A stretch of DNA of 25,983 nucleotides, taken from the NCBI GenBank assembly GCA_003218525.1, contig QHNU01000066.1:1-25983 (forward strand), read 5' to 3'. Position numbers and translations under genes: made by a program. Shown piece by piece: positions 1 through 7,650 of the stretch. Each line of letters opens with the position of its first letter. Within the stretch, counting starts at the first letter, position 1. The notes under the pieces are model-generated. The model had not been told where the DNA came from and ran no database searches. It saw nothing but the letters and a program-made list of their open reading frames with translations. This stretch comes from Verrucomicrobiota bacterium (GTDB taxonomy: Bacteria > Verrucomicrobiota > Verrucomicrobiia > Chthoniobacterales > UBA10450).

Positions 1-815
1 AGCCAGTCCCAGGTTCCCTTTTTCCAGAACACATACGGGATCGTATGGTCGGTGATCGTCCAATAGATTGCCTCGCGGAGAATGCCCTGCCGATGAAGCA
101 CGACCCCCACAAGCGCGAGAGTCCCAAAAAACCCGGTTGTAAGCATGGCGGCATGAATGACGGAGGCGGTTGGCACCAAGCTGCGGCTCGTACGATGACT
201 TAGGAGAAGTGGATAAATCCCCAGAGGAACCGCGGCGATCGCAGCCGGTTGTTTAGGTAAAAATCCAGCGCCCAGAAGTGCACCCGACAGCAGAAGTTCG
301 GGTCGTACTCGTGCCGAGCTCCGCCGGAGGCCGATCGCCCATGCCCACACGATAGGAAGATTCATCAACAGTTCGCCGTCGAAGGCTATATTTTGCGCTC
401 TCCCACAGGGTTGGAAAACACTGTAGAACAGCGCCGCGATCAATCCGGTGTTGCGATCGAACAACCGTGTGCCAATCATATAAAGACCGGCCATCGTAGC
501 GAGCGTCCAGACCAAGGCGACCATGTGGAGCACCTTCCAATCGTACTTTCCCGCCAGCTCGAACACCGCGGCATATGTCCAGAACAGCAGTGGCGGCTTG
601 CGTTCCACCGCGTCGAGGTATGGTCGACCGCCGTCAACAATTTCGTTCGCGACGACAGAATATATTCCTTCACCGTCGACTGGCTGTGGATGTAGAAGTG
701 ACGGAAGCCGGATCGCGATGGTCAGTAGGACGATCCCGAGCGCGGCCCACTGGAAGTGTCGCAAACTATGATCTTGCTTATCCACCATCTGTATCGCCGC
801 CGATGATCGACACAT
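1..815 (-). CDS. GT-C family glycosyltransferase (PMT_2/ArnT-like, GT39-type), partial
   Basis: An uninterrupted reverse-strand frame runs from an ATG at 815 off the left edge, giving about 271 residues without a stop. Two stop codons (822-827) precede it. A second in-frame ATG at 788 gives a start nine residues later; the 815 start has a purine-rich GGGGAAG just ahead of it. The N-terminus has a hydrophobic helix (about residues 23-41), then a luminal-type loop with PVDGEG (D47, E49) and a downstream RKPPLLFW motif, followed by several more hydrophobic segments. That is the layout of polyprenyl-phosphate-sugar-dependent GT-C transferases of the PMT_2/ArnT group, where an acidic residue in the first external loop is catalytic. 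Such enzymes take a sugar from a polyprenyl phosphate at the membrane and add it to a lipid or protein. It diverges from the sphingolipid genes at 1080, so a role in glycosylating that lipid is possible but is inference. The C-terminal part is outside the window. Confidence 0.85.
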   Translation of the reverse strand, partial: MCRSSAAIQMVDKQDHSLRHFQWAALGIVLLTIAIRLPSLLHPQPVDGEGIYSVVANEIVDGGRPYLDAVERKPPLLFWTYAAVFELAGKYDWKVLHMVALVWTLATMAGLYMIGTRLFDRNTGLIAALFYSVFQPCGRAQNIAFDGELLMNLPIVWAWAIGLRRSSARVRPELLLSGALLGAGFLPKQPAAIAAVPLGIYPLLLSHRTSRSLVPTASVIHAAMLTTGFFGTLALVGVVLHRQGILREAIYWTITDHTIPYVFWKKGTWDW

Positions 816-1079
816 CTTCCCCTATTAGATGTCAAATCCACCCTCGCGCGACGTAATCTGCTTAAAATGTGCCCATCAACATTCCGTTCCGTCACTTCGT
901 TTAGGTAGAAGGACAACAGGTGCGCAGAGAACCTGCCGCCGTTGTTGGATTGTCGATTGAAAAAGTTTTTCGTTCATTTTTCGACGAAAGTTATGGCGAA
1001 CTTCTACGGTAAAAAATCATGTCAGCATCTTCGCGAGGTGGCCTTTTCGCCGGTTCAATGCTAGAGAAGATGCCCGCCC
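816..1079. promoter_or_regulatory. divergent intergenic region between the glycosyltransferase and desaturase genes
   Basis: This 264-bp gap separates two divergently transcribed genes and should therefore contain both of their promoters. I see AT-rich DNA around 945-1015 and a weak inverted repeat TTTCGT (968-973) / ACGAAA (984-989). I cannot pick a convincing -35/-10 pair for either gene. There is no credible small gene in it. Confidence 0.4.
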
Positions 1080-2108
1080 ATGCAGTCTGCCTTTTACCAA
1101 TCCGAATTTGATCACCCGCATACCGGTCGTGCGCGTGCAATCATCAAAGCACATCCGGAAGTTCGACAGTTGATGGTGAGAAATCCGTACACCGCTCTGA
1201 TCGCGCTCGCGATCGTGGTTCTGCAAACAGCGATAGCATTTTGGATGGGGAAACTCGGTTTTAGCTATTGGTGCCTTAGCTTGCTGATCGCCTATTGCGT
1301 GGGAGCGTTCGCCAATCACGCCAACTACGTGATCATTCATGACGCGACCCATAACCTTATCTTGCGCAATAAGAGCTTAAACAAGCTGATCGCGATTCTG
1401 GCCGATCTTCCGAATTTGAATCCGGGTGCGATGGGTTTTCGCGTTTATCATTTACGGCATCACTCGCATCAGGGCGATTACGAACACGATGCCGACCTGG
1501 CTAATCATTGGGAGGCACGCCTGGTCGGGAATAAATGGTATCGCAAGGCGATTTGGCTGATGCTCTTTCCTTTTTTTCAGCTCACGCGGCCCCCACGTCT
1601 GAAAGCGATCACCATGTGGGACCGATGGTTCTGCGTGAATTTCGCCTGCGCTATCGCTTATGACGTCGCTGTGGTCTATTTCTGCGGTTGGCCAGGATTC
1701 CTATACCTCGCGTTTTCGTTTTTCTTCTCCATCGGGCTGCACCCGGTTGGCGCACGTTGGATTCAGGAACATTACACGAACGATCCGGAACAGGAGACCT
1801 ACAGTTATTACGGGCCGATCAATCGGCTGGCGCTCAACATGGGTTATCACAACGAGCACCACGATTTGCCATCAATCCCGTGGAACAACCTGCCGAAGCT
1901 GCGAGCGATGGCTCCTGAATTCTACAACAGCCTAAAGTATCACTCCTCCTGGAGCCGGCTTCTGTTCGAATTCATTTTCGACAAGCGGTACAGCCTGTTT
2001 TCTCGAATTGAGAGAATGAAGCGCCACAAGGACGAAGCACCATCCTCTCCGGCTATGCTCAGGCCAACGACTCCGGTTGCCCTGAGCGCGAAGACAATTA
2101 CTTTTTGA
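1080..2108 (+). CDS. DES1-like sphingolipid delta-4 (dihydroceramide) desaturase family protein
   Basis: A 342-residue membrane di-iron desaturase. The three histidine boxes are visible: HDATH (H87, H91), HLRHH (H124, H127, H128) and HNEHH (H257, H260, H261). The stretch ETYSYYGPINRL followed by GYHNEHHDLPSIP (about residues 239-267), and the HPVG...EHY segment before it (from H221), closely follow what I know of eukaryotic DES1 rather than ordinary acyl-CoA or acyl-lipid desaturases. Hydrophobic helices lie at about 37-55, 62-84, 156-168 and 184-220. DES1 enzymes introduce the 4,5-trans double bond of the sphingoid base, usually on dihydroceramide. The hydroxylase gene starts 3 bp after its stop and serine palmitoyltransferase follows, which supports a sphingolipid substrate. 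The start ATG has only a weak GAGAAG upstream. Family membership is secure; the exact substrate and regiochemistry are inferred. Confidence 0.88.
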   Translation: MQSAFYQSEFDHPHTGRARAIIKAHPEVRQLMVRNPYTALIALAIVVLQTAIAFWMGKLGFSYWCLSLLIAYCVGAFANHANYVIIHDATHNLILRNKSLNKLIAILADLPNLNPGAMGFRVYHLRHHSHQGDYEHDADLANHWEARLVGNKWYRKAIWLMLFPFFQLTRPPRLKAITMWDRWFCVNFACAIAYDVAVVYFCGWPGFLYLAFSFFFSIGLHPVGARWIQEHYTNDPEQETYSYYGPINRLALNMGYHNEHHDLPSIPWNNLPKLRAMAPEFYNSLKYHSSWSRLLFEFIFDKRYSLFSRIERMKRHKDEAPSSPAMLRPTTPVALSAKTITF

Positions 2109-2111
2109 TCA

Positions 2112-2723
2112 ATGACGCAGCTCTACGTCTCAAATAAAAATGAAAGCGTGCCGATGTTCCAAAGCCGTTTCATGGAGTTTTTTTCGCATGTGCATCCGGC
2201 AACACCGCTCGTCATTTACCTGCCTGTGATCGCTTACTTTCTTTATCAGGCGCTCTGGCAAAGGAGCTTGTCGCCCCTTCTCGTCACGGGGCTCTTTGCA
2301 TTCGGTATTCTAATCTGGACGCTGTTGGAATACGTCATTCACCGGTGCGTTTTTCATTATGAACCGAAAAGTCGTTCGGGAAAATTTTTGCACTTCATGG
2401 TCCACGGCGTTCATCACGATTACCCTAACGACGGCAGCCGGCTGGTGATGCCGCCAGTCGTGAGCATTCCGTTGGCCGTGTTATTCTATTTACTGATTAC
2501 GTTAACGTTTGGGCAAGTTGCACCGGCCATTTTTGCCGGGTTGGTCTTCGGCTACGTGTGCTACGACGCAATCCATTACGCGATACACCATTTCGCCATG
2601 AAACGCGGAATCTGGCTACGGTTAAAACAGTATCATCTTCGTCATCATTATCACGACGATCACATCGGCTTTGGAGTCAGTTCGCCCCTTTGGGATTACG
2701 TTTTTCGAACCACACGAAAATAA
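2112..2723 (+). CDS. fatty acid 2-hydroxylase (FA2H/Scs7-like), sterol desaturase superfamily
   Basis: A 203-residue integral membrane di-iron hydroxylase. Histidine clusters appear in the family order: HRxxxH (H77, H82), HGVHH (H98, H101, H102), HYAIHH (H155, H159, H160) and HLRHH (H175, H178, H179). HDYPNDGSRLVMPP (from H102), GYVCYD and the terminal GFGVSSPLWDYVF match the catalytic domain of eukaryotic FA2H/Scs7, which adds an alpha-hydroxyl to the N-acyl chain of ceramides. The eukaryotic N-terminal cytochrome b5 domain is absent, so an external electron donor is needed. It starts 3 bp after the desaturase stop, so the two are almost certainly co-transcribed. Hydroxylation of the sphingoid base at C4 (Sur2-type) is the main alternative, but the SRLVMPP region favours 2-hydroxylation of the acyl chain. 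Confidence 0.85.
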   Translation: MTQLYVSNKNESVPMFQSRFMEFFSHVHPATPLVIYLPVIAYFLYQALWQRSLSPLLVTGLFAFGILIWTLLEYVIHRCVFHYEPKSRSGKFLHFMVHGVHHDYPNDGSRLVMPPVVSIPLAVLFYLLITLTFGQVAPAIFAGLVFGYVCYDAIHYAIHHFAMKRGIWLRLKQYHLRHHYHDDHIGFGVSSPLWDYVFRTTRK

Positions 2724-2791
2724 AAGTGGGGCGACTTCCAGTTATGATCTTACGCCGATAAAGGGCGGATAAAAACCTTGTCGGAAACCGC

Positions 2792-2837
2792 TCCGCAATT
2801 ACAATGGCTGCCCCGATATGGCAGCCGAATTGTCGGA
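2792..2837. other. intergenic hairpin upstream of serine palmitoyltransferase
   Basis: GGCTGCC (2806-2812) and GGCAGCC (2820-2826) form a perfect 7-bp stem with a 7-nt loop. An outer imperfect stem, TCCGCAATT (2792-2800) with AATTGTCGGA (2828-2837), extends it. There is no T-run after it, so it is not a classic intrinsic terminator. In the 207-bp gap between the hydroxylase and SPT it may act as a partial terminator, an mRNA-stabilising element or a 5' leader structure. Confidence 0.5.
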
Positions 2838-2930
2838 GCCGCCATAAGGAAATGACTAATTATCGATCAACACGGAGTTTCTTGTGACCCGGTCAAAATC
2901 CACTTCAAAAGGCCCGGGCAATTTTTCCGT

Positions 2931-4181
2931 ATGAACGAGGACCCGGCAAAACTCAGCCTTAGCAATTTCCTCGCGGGCGAGACCGACGATCCTCTTCAGG
3001 CTCCGCCAAGTTTCACCAATTGGATGCGAGTTGGCGCGTGGGCGGCGAATCTGTATGAGCCAGAACTGGTGGCCACCGCTGACGCCCGCACCACCATTAG
3101 TTATGGTGGCCAGCCAAAATCGGTCATTAATCTCTGCTCCTACAATTATCTCGGCCTTGCCAATCACCCCGAGGTAATTGCGGCAGCGCACGAAGCACTC
3201 AGGACCCATGGACTGGGAGCATGCGGTTCACCGATGCTTTCAGGAATGACTGACTTGCATCGAGAACTTGAACGCCGTGTGGCGCAATTTTTACAACGTG
3301 AAGACGCGATGATTTTTAACAGCGGATTCGGGGGCGCCCTCGGCACGATTGCCGGTCTCCTGCGCAAGACCGACGTGGCAATCCTCGATAATCGTTCGCA
3401 CCTCAGTCTGCGCGATGGCGCGGTGCTTTCGCGTTGCCGCACTGAAAAATTCGAACATAACGATCCAGCCTCACTCGACACCGCTCTGGCACGACAACAA
3501 GGCCGGCGTCAGTTGGTTATTGTCGAAGGGATTTATTCGATGGAGGGCGACTTTGGGAATCTGCCAGAATTGCTCGCCGTGGCTGATTCGCATGGCGCGA
3601 AGGTTTTTATCGACGAAGCGCACTCCATGCTCGCATGCGGCGAGCATGGGCGCGGTGCAGCCGAGAGATTTGGAGTCCAGGATCATTTTCCGCTCGTTTA
3701 CGGGACATTTTCAAAAGCATTTGGTGCGCTGGGTGGATTTGTTGCGGGATCAAAGGAAACGCTGCAGTACCTGCGTTTCTACGCCCATCCTTACGTCTAT
3801 TCGTGCGCTCTTCCGCCGGTAGTAATCGCAGCGATTCTCAAAGCTCTTGAGATCGGGATTCGCAAGCCGGAACTACGAACGCAACTTTGGGAAAACGCCG
3901 ATTACTTCCACGCGCAATTGGGTGGACTCGGTATCGATACAGGGGCATCGACCACCTACATCATGCCGATTGTAATTGGGGATCGGGAACGAATGTATCG
4001 GCTCGGTCATGAATTGCGGAGGCGTGGTCTTTGGGTTGCGCCAGTGGATTATCCGGCCGTGCCACAACATCGGATTTGCTTCCGCGCCTGTGTGACGGCC
4101 AAACACACCCGCGCTGATCTCGATGAAGCGCTAAATATTCTCGAGGACACCCTGGTTCCAACTGCGCTGCAAAATGCCTGA
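2931..4181 (+). CDS. spt: serine palmitoyltransferase (alpha-oxoamine synthase family)
   Basis: A 416-residue PLP-dependent fold-type I enzyme that condenses L-serine with a long-chain acyl thioester to 3-ketosphinganine, the first committed step of sphingolipid synthesis. Visible features: NLCSYNYLGLANHP near residue 65, GSPMLSGMTDLH, the PLP-stacking histidine in DNRSHLS (H157), the PLP aspartate and histidine in IDEAHSM (D228, H231), and the Schiff-base lysine in TFSKAFG (K262). From memory, the 34-residue Asp-to-Lys spacing is that of Sphingomonas SPT (D231/K265), whereas AONS of biotin synthesis has about 32. The roughly 40-residue extension before the core also suits SPT. The ATG at 2931 is the only usable start in this frame after the stop at 2853. 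The sphingolipid-type neighbours on both sides support SPT over AONS or 2-amino-3-ketobutyrate ligase, but sequence alone leaves a small doubt. The phosphotransferase follows within 24 bp. Confidence 0.88.
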   Translation: MNEDPAKLSLSNFLAGETDDPLQAPPSFTNWMRVGAWAANLYEPELVATADARTTISYGGQPKSVINLCSYNYLGLANHPEVIAAAHEALRTHGLGACGSPMLSGMTDLHRELERRVAQFLQREDAMIFNSGFGGALGTIAGLLRKTDVAILDNRSHLSLRDGAVLSRCRTEKFEHNDPASLDTALARQQGRRQLVIVEGIYSMEGDFGNLPELLAVADSHGAKVFIDEAHSMLACGEHGRGAAERFGVQDHFPLVYGTFSKAFGALGGFVAGSKETLQYLRFYAHPYVYSCALPPVVIAAILKALEIGIRKPELRTQLWENADYFHAQLGGLGIDTGASTTYIMPIVIGDRERMYRLGHELRRRGLWVAPVDYPAVPQHRICFRACVTAKHTRADLDEALNILEDTLVPTALQNA

Positions 4182-4205
4182 GGCTTGGCTCGGGATCAGC
4201 TTTTA

Positions 4206-4997
4206 ATGCCGGCGCAGATTACCGAGCCAGCTCCCCTTCCGGAAGCGACTTATAAAGCGCGTGAGGTTGAAGGAGTTCTCGATCTTTACTTCTATCGCAG
4301 AATTGGGTTTTGGCTGGCGCAGTTGTTCGCGCGGCTGCGTGTCACGCCGGCGGGAGTCAGTCTGTTTGGCGCTGTCTGCGGCGTGATCGCGGGTCACCTC
4401 TATTTTTACCGCAATTTAGCGACCAATATCGTTGGCATGGCGCTGCATGTCTTCGCCAATGCCCTCGATAACGCAGATGGGCAGTTGGCCCGTTTAACCC
4501 GAACGGAGAGCCGGGGAGGTCGTGTTATCGACAGTCTGGCCGATCATCTCATCTTCTTAAGTATCTATCTCAATTTGGCGCTTCGTTGTTCGATTGAAGG
4601 TGCATCACCGCTCGTTTGGTTTTTGGCGGTGACTGCCGGAATTAGTCACGGTTTGCAAGGCGCCGCCGCCGATTACTATCGGACTACCTACCTTTATTTT
4701 GTGAAAGGTGGGTTACCGATGGATTTGGATTCCTCCATGATCTTGCGCGCGAATTATCGAAAACTCCGTTGGCCTGATCAGCCGTGGGCCAAATTTTTGC
4801 TCGCGCTCTATTTAAATTTCACCCGGCAACAGGAAATGCTGTCACCCCAGCTGAACAGATTGCGAGAAGTATCGAATCGATTTCCTCATCAGATTCCGGA
4901 ATGGTTCAGGACGCGGTATCAAATTTCCGCCAGGCCAATGTTCAAGCTGTGGGGATTGTTAATGTCTCGGTCAACCCATTTGGTACTTCTGGGTTGA
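4206..4997 (+). CDS. CDP-alcohol phosphotransferase family membrane protein
   Basis: A membrane enzyme of about 263 residues with the complete class motif D-x2-D-G-x2-A-R-x8-G-x3-D-x3-D (D88, D91, then AR and the last two aspartates in GRVIDSLAD). The aspartates bind the metal and the CDP-alcohol donor. The family transfers a phosphoalcohol from a CDP-alcohol to a lipid or inositol-type hydroxyl with release of CMP. Several hydrophobic helices follow the motif, and the C-terminus is hydrophilic. A TTG at 4185 would add seven residues; I prefer the ATG at 4206 although its RBS is weak. It lies just behind SPT in the same operon, so a sphingolipid head-group step, such as transfer of phosphoinositol to ceramide, is plausible. 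A standard phospholipid head-group reaction cannot be excluded. Unlike the two fusion paralogues in the window, its motif is canonical. Confidence 0.85.
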   Translation: MPAQITEPAPLPEATYKAREVEGVLDLYFYRRIGFWLAQLFARLRVTPAGVSLFGAVCGVIAGHLYFYRNLATNIVGMALHVFANALDNADGQLARLTRTESRGGRVIDSLADHLIFLSIYLNLALRCSIEGASPLVWFLAVTAGISHGLQGAAADYYRTTYLYFVKGGLPMDLDSSMILRANYRKLRWPDQPWAKFLLALYLNFTRQQEMLSPQLNRLREVSNRFPHQIPEWFRTRYQISARPMFKLWGLLMSRSTHLVLLG

Positions 4998-5049
4998 AGT
5001 GACCATTCTAAACGTGCTTCTCGTCTACCTGATTCATCGGCAGGAAACC

Positions 5050-5088
5050 ATGTCGCAATCGCTGATAGAATTGGCGACGACACGTTAG
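5050..5088 (+). other. possible 12-codon leader ORF ahead of the acyltransferase
   Basis: An ATG with a good Shine-Dalgarno (AGGAA, 5 nt upstream) opens a 12-codon frame (MSQSLIELATTR) ending in TAG at 5086-5088. It is out of frame with the acyltransferase, whose weak TTG/GTG start lies 9-15 nt beyond. It could be a coupling leader that brings ribosomes to the poor start, or simply chance. Confidence 0.25.
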
Positions 5089-5102
5089 AAAATCTGTTGG
5101 TC

Positions 5103-6236
5103 GTGCCCGGGATTGAGGTCTCGCCAGTGCGTTCACGCGCAGACCGGAATGCCTTTATTCGGTTTCCCTGGCGCATTTACGAAAACGACCATGCCTGGGT
5201 GCCTCCGCTAATCATCGAACGCAAAGCGTTTTTCAATCGCAAGTCCCACCCTTTTTACAAACACGGCGACGCCGCATTATTCCTGGCGAGACAGAATCGC
5301 GAAGTGGTCGGCCGAATTATGGCTAGCGATGATCCAAACTATAACGCCGCACATGACTCCAACGTCGGCTGCTTTGGCCAGTTTGAATGCGTCGATAATG
5401 ACAATGTCGCGGCGGCACTTTTCAATGCCGCGGAAGGGTGGGTTCGACGTAAAGGCCGATTGGAAATAATGGGTCCAATCGATTACTCGACAAACTACGT
5501 CTGCGGGCTATTGATCGACGGTTTTCAATATCCGCCCACTATCCTTACGGCGCACAACCCGCGCTATTACGCCGAACTCCTCGAAAGGCGGGGTTTTAGC
5601 AAGACAATGGATTTGTATGCGTGGTGGTTCAGTGACGCCAGCAAAGCTGCGGACCGGCTGCGCAAGTTGGAGGCGAAACTGCAATCCCGGATGCGGTTCA
5701 CAATCCGGCCCGGTAACCTGGCTGACCTGCCGGCGGAAAGTGCACGCCTGCGGAGGATCTACAATGAGGCCTGGCAGAACAATTGGGGCTACGTGCCTTT
5801 TACCGAGGCCGAGTTCACGCACCTGACCAATGAAATGAAACCGCTCTTGCGGCCAGAATTTACCGCGATCGCGGAGATCGATGGGGAAGAGATCGGTTTC
5901 ATTATCGCCCTCCCGGATATCAATGTCGCACTCCAGAAAATCAATGGACGTCTCACCAGTTTTGGTCTGCCGATTGGCCTGATAGGACTTTTGTACGAGA
6001 AACGACGCCTCAGAAAAGCGAGACTCATTGCGATGGGCGTTCGTCCAGAATTTCGCCAACATGGCGTCGCAGAGATGCTGGTATTGCGGATTATTGAAGA
6101 GGTAATGTTCAAGCTGGGATTCAAGGGCGAGCTAAGCATGACGCTGGAAAACAACACCATGATCAACCGCTTTCTCGAAGCGATTGGCGCACGGCGATAC
6201 AAAACGTATCGGATCTACCGGAAGTCGTTAGCTTAG
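5103..6236 (+). CDS. GNAT-superfamily acyltransferase, candidate bacterial ceramide synthase
   Basis: About 377 residues. The N-terminal half begins IEVSPVRSRADRNAFIRFPW, continues with a WVPPL motif and NxKSHPF, and then FGQFECVDND and MGPIDYSTNYVCG. These are hallmarks of a large, poorly described acyltransferase-like family. The C-terminal part has a GNAT acyl-CoA-binding loop (GVRPEFRQHGVAEML, R318-A323) and the family ending LENNTMINRFLEAIGA. From memory, the Caulobacter ceramide synthase is likewise a GNAT-like protein next to SPT and unrelated to eukaryotic TLC-domain ceramide synthases. The position directly after SPT and a phosphotransferase makes N-acylation of sphinganine the best hypothesis. 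The start is uncertain: no ATG exists in this frame back to the stop at 4995-4997, and GTG 5103 or TTG 5097 are the choices. Its stop overlaps the stop of the convergent gene by 4 bp. Family placement is fairly sure; the substrate is inferred. Confidence 0.75.
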   Translation: MPGIEVSPVRSRADRNAFIRFPWRIYENDHAWVPPLIIERKAFFNRKSHPFYKHGDAALFLARQNREVVGRIMASDDPNYNAAHDSNVGCFGQFECVDNDNVAAALFNAAEGWVRRKGRLEIMGPIDYSTNYVCGLLIDGFQYPPTILTAHNPRYYAELLERRGFSKTMDLYAWWFSDASKAADRLRKLEAKLQSRMRFTIRPGNLADLPAESARLRRIYNEAWQNNWGYVPFTEAEFTHLTNEMKPLLRPEFTAIAEIDGEEIGFIIALPDINVALQKINGRLTSFGLPIGLIGLLYEKRRLRKARLIAMGVRPEFRQHGVAEMLVLRIIEEVMFKLGFKGELSMTLENNTMINRFLEAIGARRYKTYRIYRKSLA

Positions 6237-7525
6237 GAGGATCGCCAGGACTTTTTACGCTGGAGAAGGCGACGCGACCAGGCCGCTTGCGCAAGGTCGA
6301 CTGCCGCGGTGAGTGCTTCCCACCATGCCATGACAATGAGCGCCTTTGCAGGAACCCTTAAAATGACGCTTACCGCCAAAACCCAGATGTAGATGTTGCG
6401 GCGCCCCCCGACCAGACGAACAACTCGATCGAATGGACCTGGTTCAACCAGCAATTTCTCAGACACGGAATAAACGCCAGCTTTGCCGATCCCGTCCAGA
6501 GCTTCGGCCAATAGCAGCACGGACAAATAAATGAAAGCTGCCGGCAGCTGGCCCGTCGTGTAAAAGTGATAGGCAAGAGCGCTCGGCCAAGCCACCTCGA
6601 ATAATGAATCGAACCGATGCTCAAGTTTGCCGCTCTTGGATGTTTCCACTTTGATCCGTGCCTGCTTCCCGTCCAGCCCGTCAAGGATGCCGACAATCAG
6701 AGCGAGCACCATCCCCCAGATCAGGTGACCGAACGTGAAAAGAATCGTTGTTATAGAAGCGAGGACGATCCAAGCGATCGTTAGCTGATGAGGGTTAATT
6801 GAAGTCCTGCACAGATGTGAAATGAGGAACCTTTCAATCGGAGCGTGGATCAGCGCTGGAAGATCGAGCGAGCCTTTTTGCACTGAGTCGAGCAGAATGC
6901 CCTCGGCGACCTTTGTATTCGAGGCGGAGGGCGCCGGGAACCAAAACGGTCTGAGTTTTCGCCGCAGGGCCTTATCGTAGAAAGGCTGTTCCGTTACATC
7001 CAAGACCGCGAGACTCTGTCGTTCCAATCCGGCCCGCATGGCTTCGTCGAACGATCCGTTTTGCCGCAAAGTCCAGTCGTATTGAAGCAGCGCCGCACCG
7101 GTAAATTTGCCGGCATTTGTGTCCTGTGCGGAAGCGACCAGTGACTCGAATTGTGCCGGTACCGAAGAATCGACCAACCCAGTCGTGAAATTCTGCGCGA
7201 GGAGAAGTTCTAAAAGCCGGCCATCGAAAACGACATCGCCGCGAATCACCAGCAGCAATTGTCCAGTTTCCGGCCGAGCAGCGACGATTTCCTCAATCAT
7301 CCCTCCTCCATCGGGTCGATGGCAAACTCTAAGATCGATTTCTGAGCGGGGCCGCGACGGTTGGGCGAGCGCGTCGGAGATTAGTTGGGGAGTGGTGGAG
7401 AGAACGATTGCGCGTTTAAGCCCGCAGCGCTGAAGTGTGCGTAAGAGGCGCTCCAATATCGAGATACCGCACAACTCAACCAAGGCACCGGGGCTATCGG
7501 CGATAATGACACATTCATGGCGCAT
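6233..7525 (-). CDS. degenerate nucleotidyltransferase-CDP-alcohol phosphotransferase fusion (paralogue 1)
   Basis: 430 residues from an ATG at 7525 with a strong AGGAAAG RBS; a TTG 24 nt upstream is less likely. Residues 1 to about 190 resemble a nucleotide-sugar/cytidylyltransferase fold, but the nucleotide loop G-x-G-x-R and the catalytic PK lysine are missing: IADSPGALVELCGIS stands where they should be. A metal-site-like GDVVFD remains. The C-terminal half is a membrane CDP-alcohol phosphotransferase beginning near FLISHLCRTSINPHQLT, with DGLDGKQAR (D282, D285). The second half of the motif is not standard: after the AR there is GKLEHRFDSLFE, three residues longer than usual before the third Asp and with Glu as the last acid. 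This architecture recalls bifunctional IPCT/DIPPS enzymes that make CDP-inositol and use it. Here the first activity is probably lost and supplied by the separate enzyme at 8714-9469. The likely product is a phosphoinositol lipid, by inference. Confidence 0.78.
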   Translation of the reverse strand: MRHECVIIADSPGALVELCGISILERLLRTLQRCGLKRAIVLSTTPQLISDALAQPSRPRSEIDLRVCHRPDGGGMIEEIVAARPETGQLLLVIRGDVVFDGRLLELLLAQNFTTGLVDSSVPAQFESLVASAQDTNAGKFTGAALLQYDWTLRQNGSFDEAMRAGLERQSLAVLDVTEQPFYDKALRRKLRPFWFPAPSASNTKVAEGILLDSVQKGSLDLPALIHAPIERFLISHLCRTSINPHQLTIAWIVLASITTILFTFGHLIWGMVLALIVGILDGLDGKQARIKVETSKSGKLEHRFDSLFEVAWPSALAYHFYTTGQLPAAFIYLSVLLLAEALDGIGKAGVYSVSEKLLVEPGPFDRVVRLVGGRRNIYIWVLAVSVILRVPAKALIVMAWWEALTAAVDLAQAAWSRRLLQRKKSWRSS

Positions 7526-7586
7526 CTTACTTTCCTGGACACCGCCCAACGGATCGAATCCTTGCTACGGCGCTGTAGTACTAGAC

Positions 7587-7614
7587 ACCGAGCACTTGCT
7601 TCGCAAGTGTCGGT
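7587..7614. promoter_or_regulatory. strong stem-loop in the leader of the radical SAM gene
   Basis: ACCGA-G-CACTTGC (7587-7599, one bulged G) pairs with GCAAGTG-TCGGT (7603-7614) around a TTC loop, giving a 12-bp stem. It lies in the 125-bp region between divergent genes (starts at 7525 and 7651), 37 nt ahead of the radical SAM ATG. Only TTTCCCC follows, so it is a poor intrinsic terminator. A leader regulatory structure or protein-binding site is more likely. CTTGCTAC occurs on both sides of it (7561 and 7626). Confidence 0.5.
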
Positions 7615-7650
7615 TTCCCCTAGCTCTTGCTACAATCCCAACTCGGTGTT

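Noticed and set aside
968..989. Inverted repeat TTTCGT/ACGAAA as a terminator
   Set aside because: The stem is short and AT-rich and lies between divergent promoters, where a terminator is not expected.
2931..4181. Biotin-pathway AONS (BioF) or 2-amino-3-ketobutyrate CoA ligase
   Set aside because: The Asp-His-Lys spacing, the N-terminal extension and the neighbours favour serine palmitoyltransferase; no biotin or threonine genes are nearby.
5508..6062. Reverse-strand open frame of 184 codons
   Set aside because: It is antisense to the GNAT gene, with shadow-like composition and no family resemblance.
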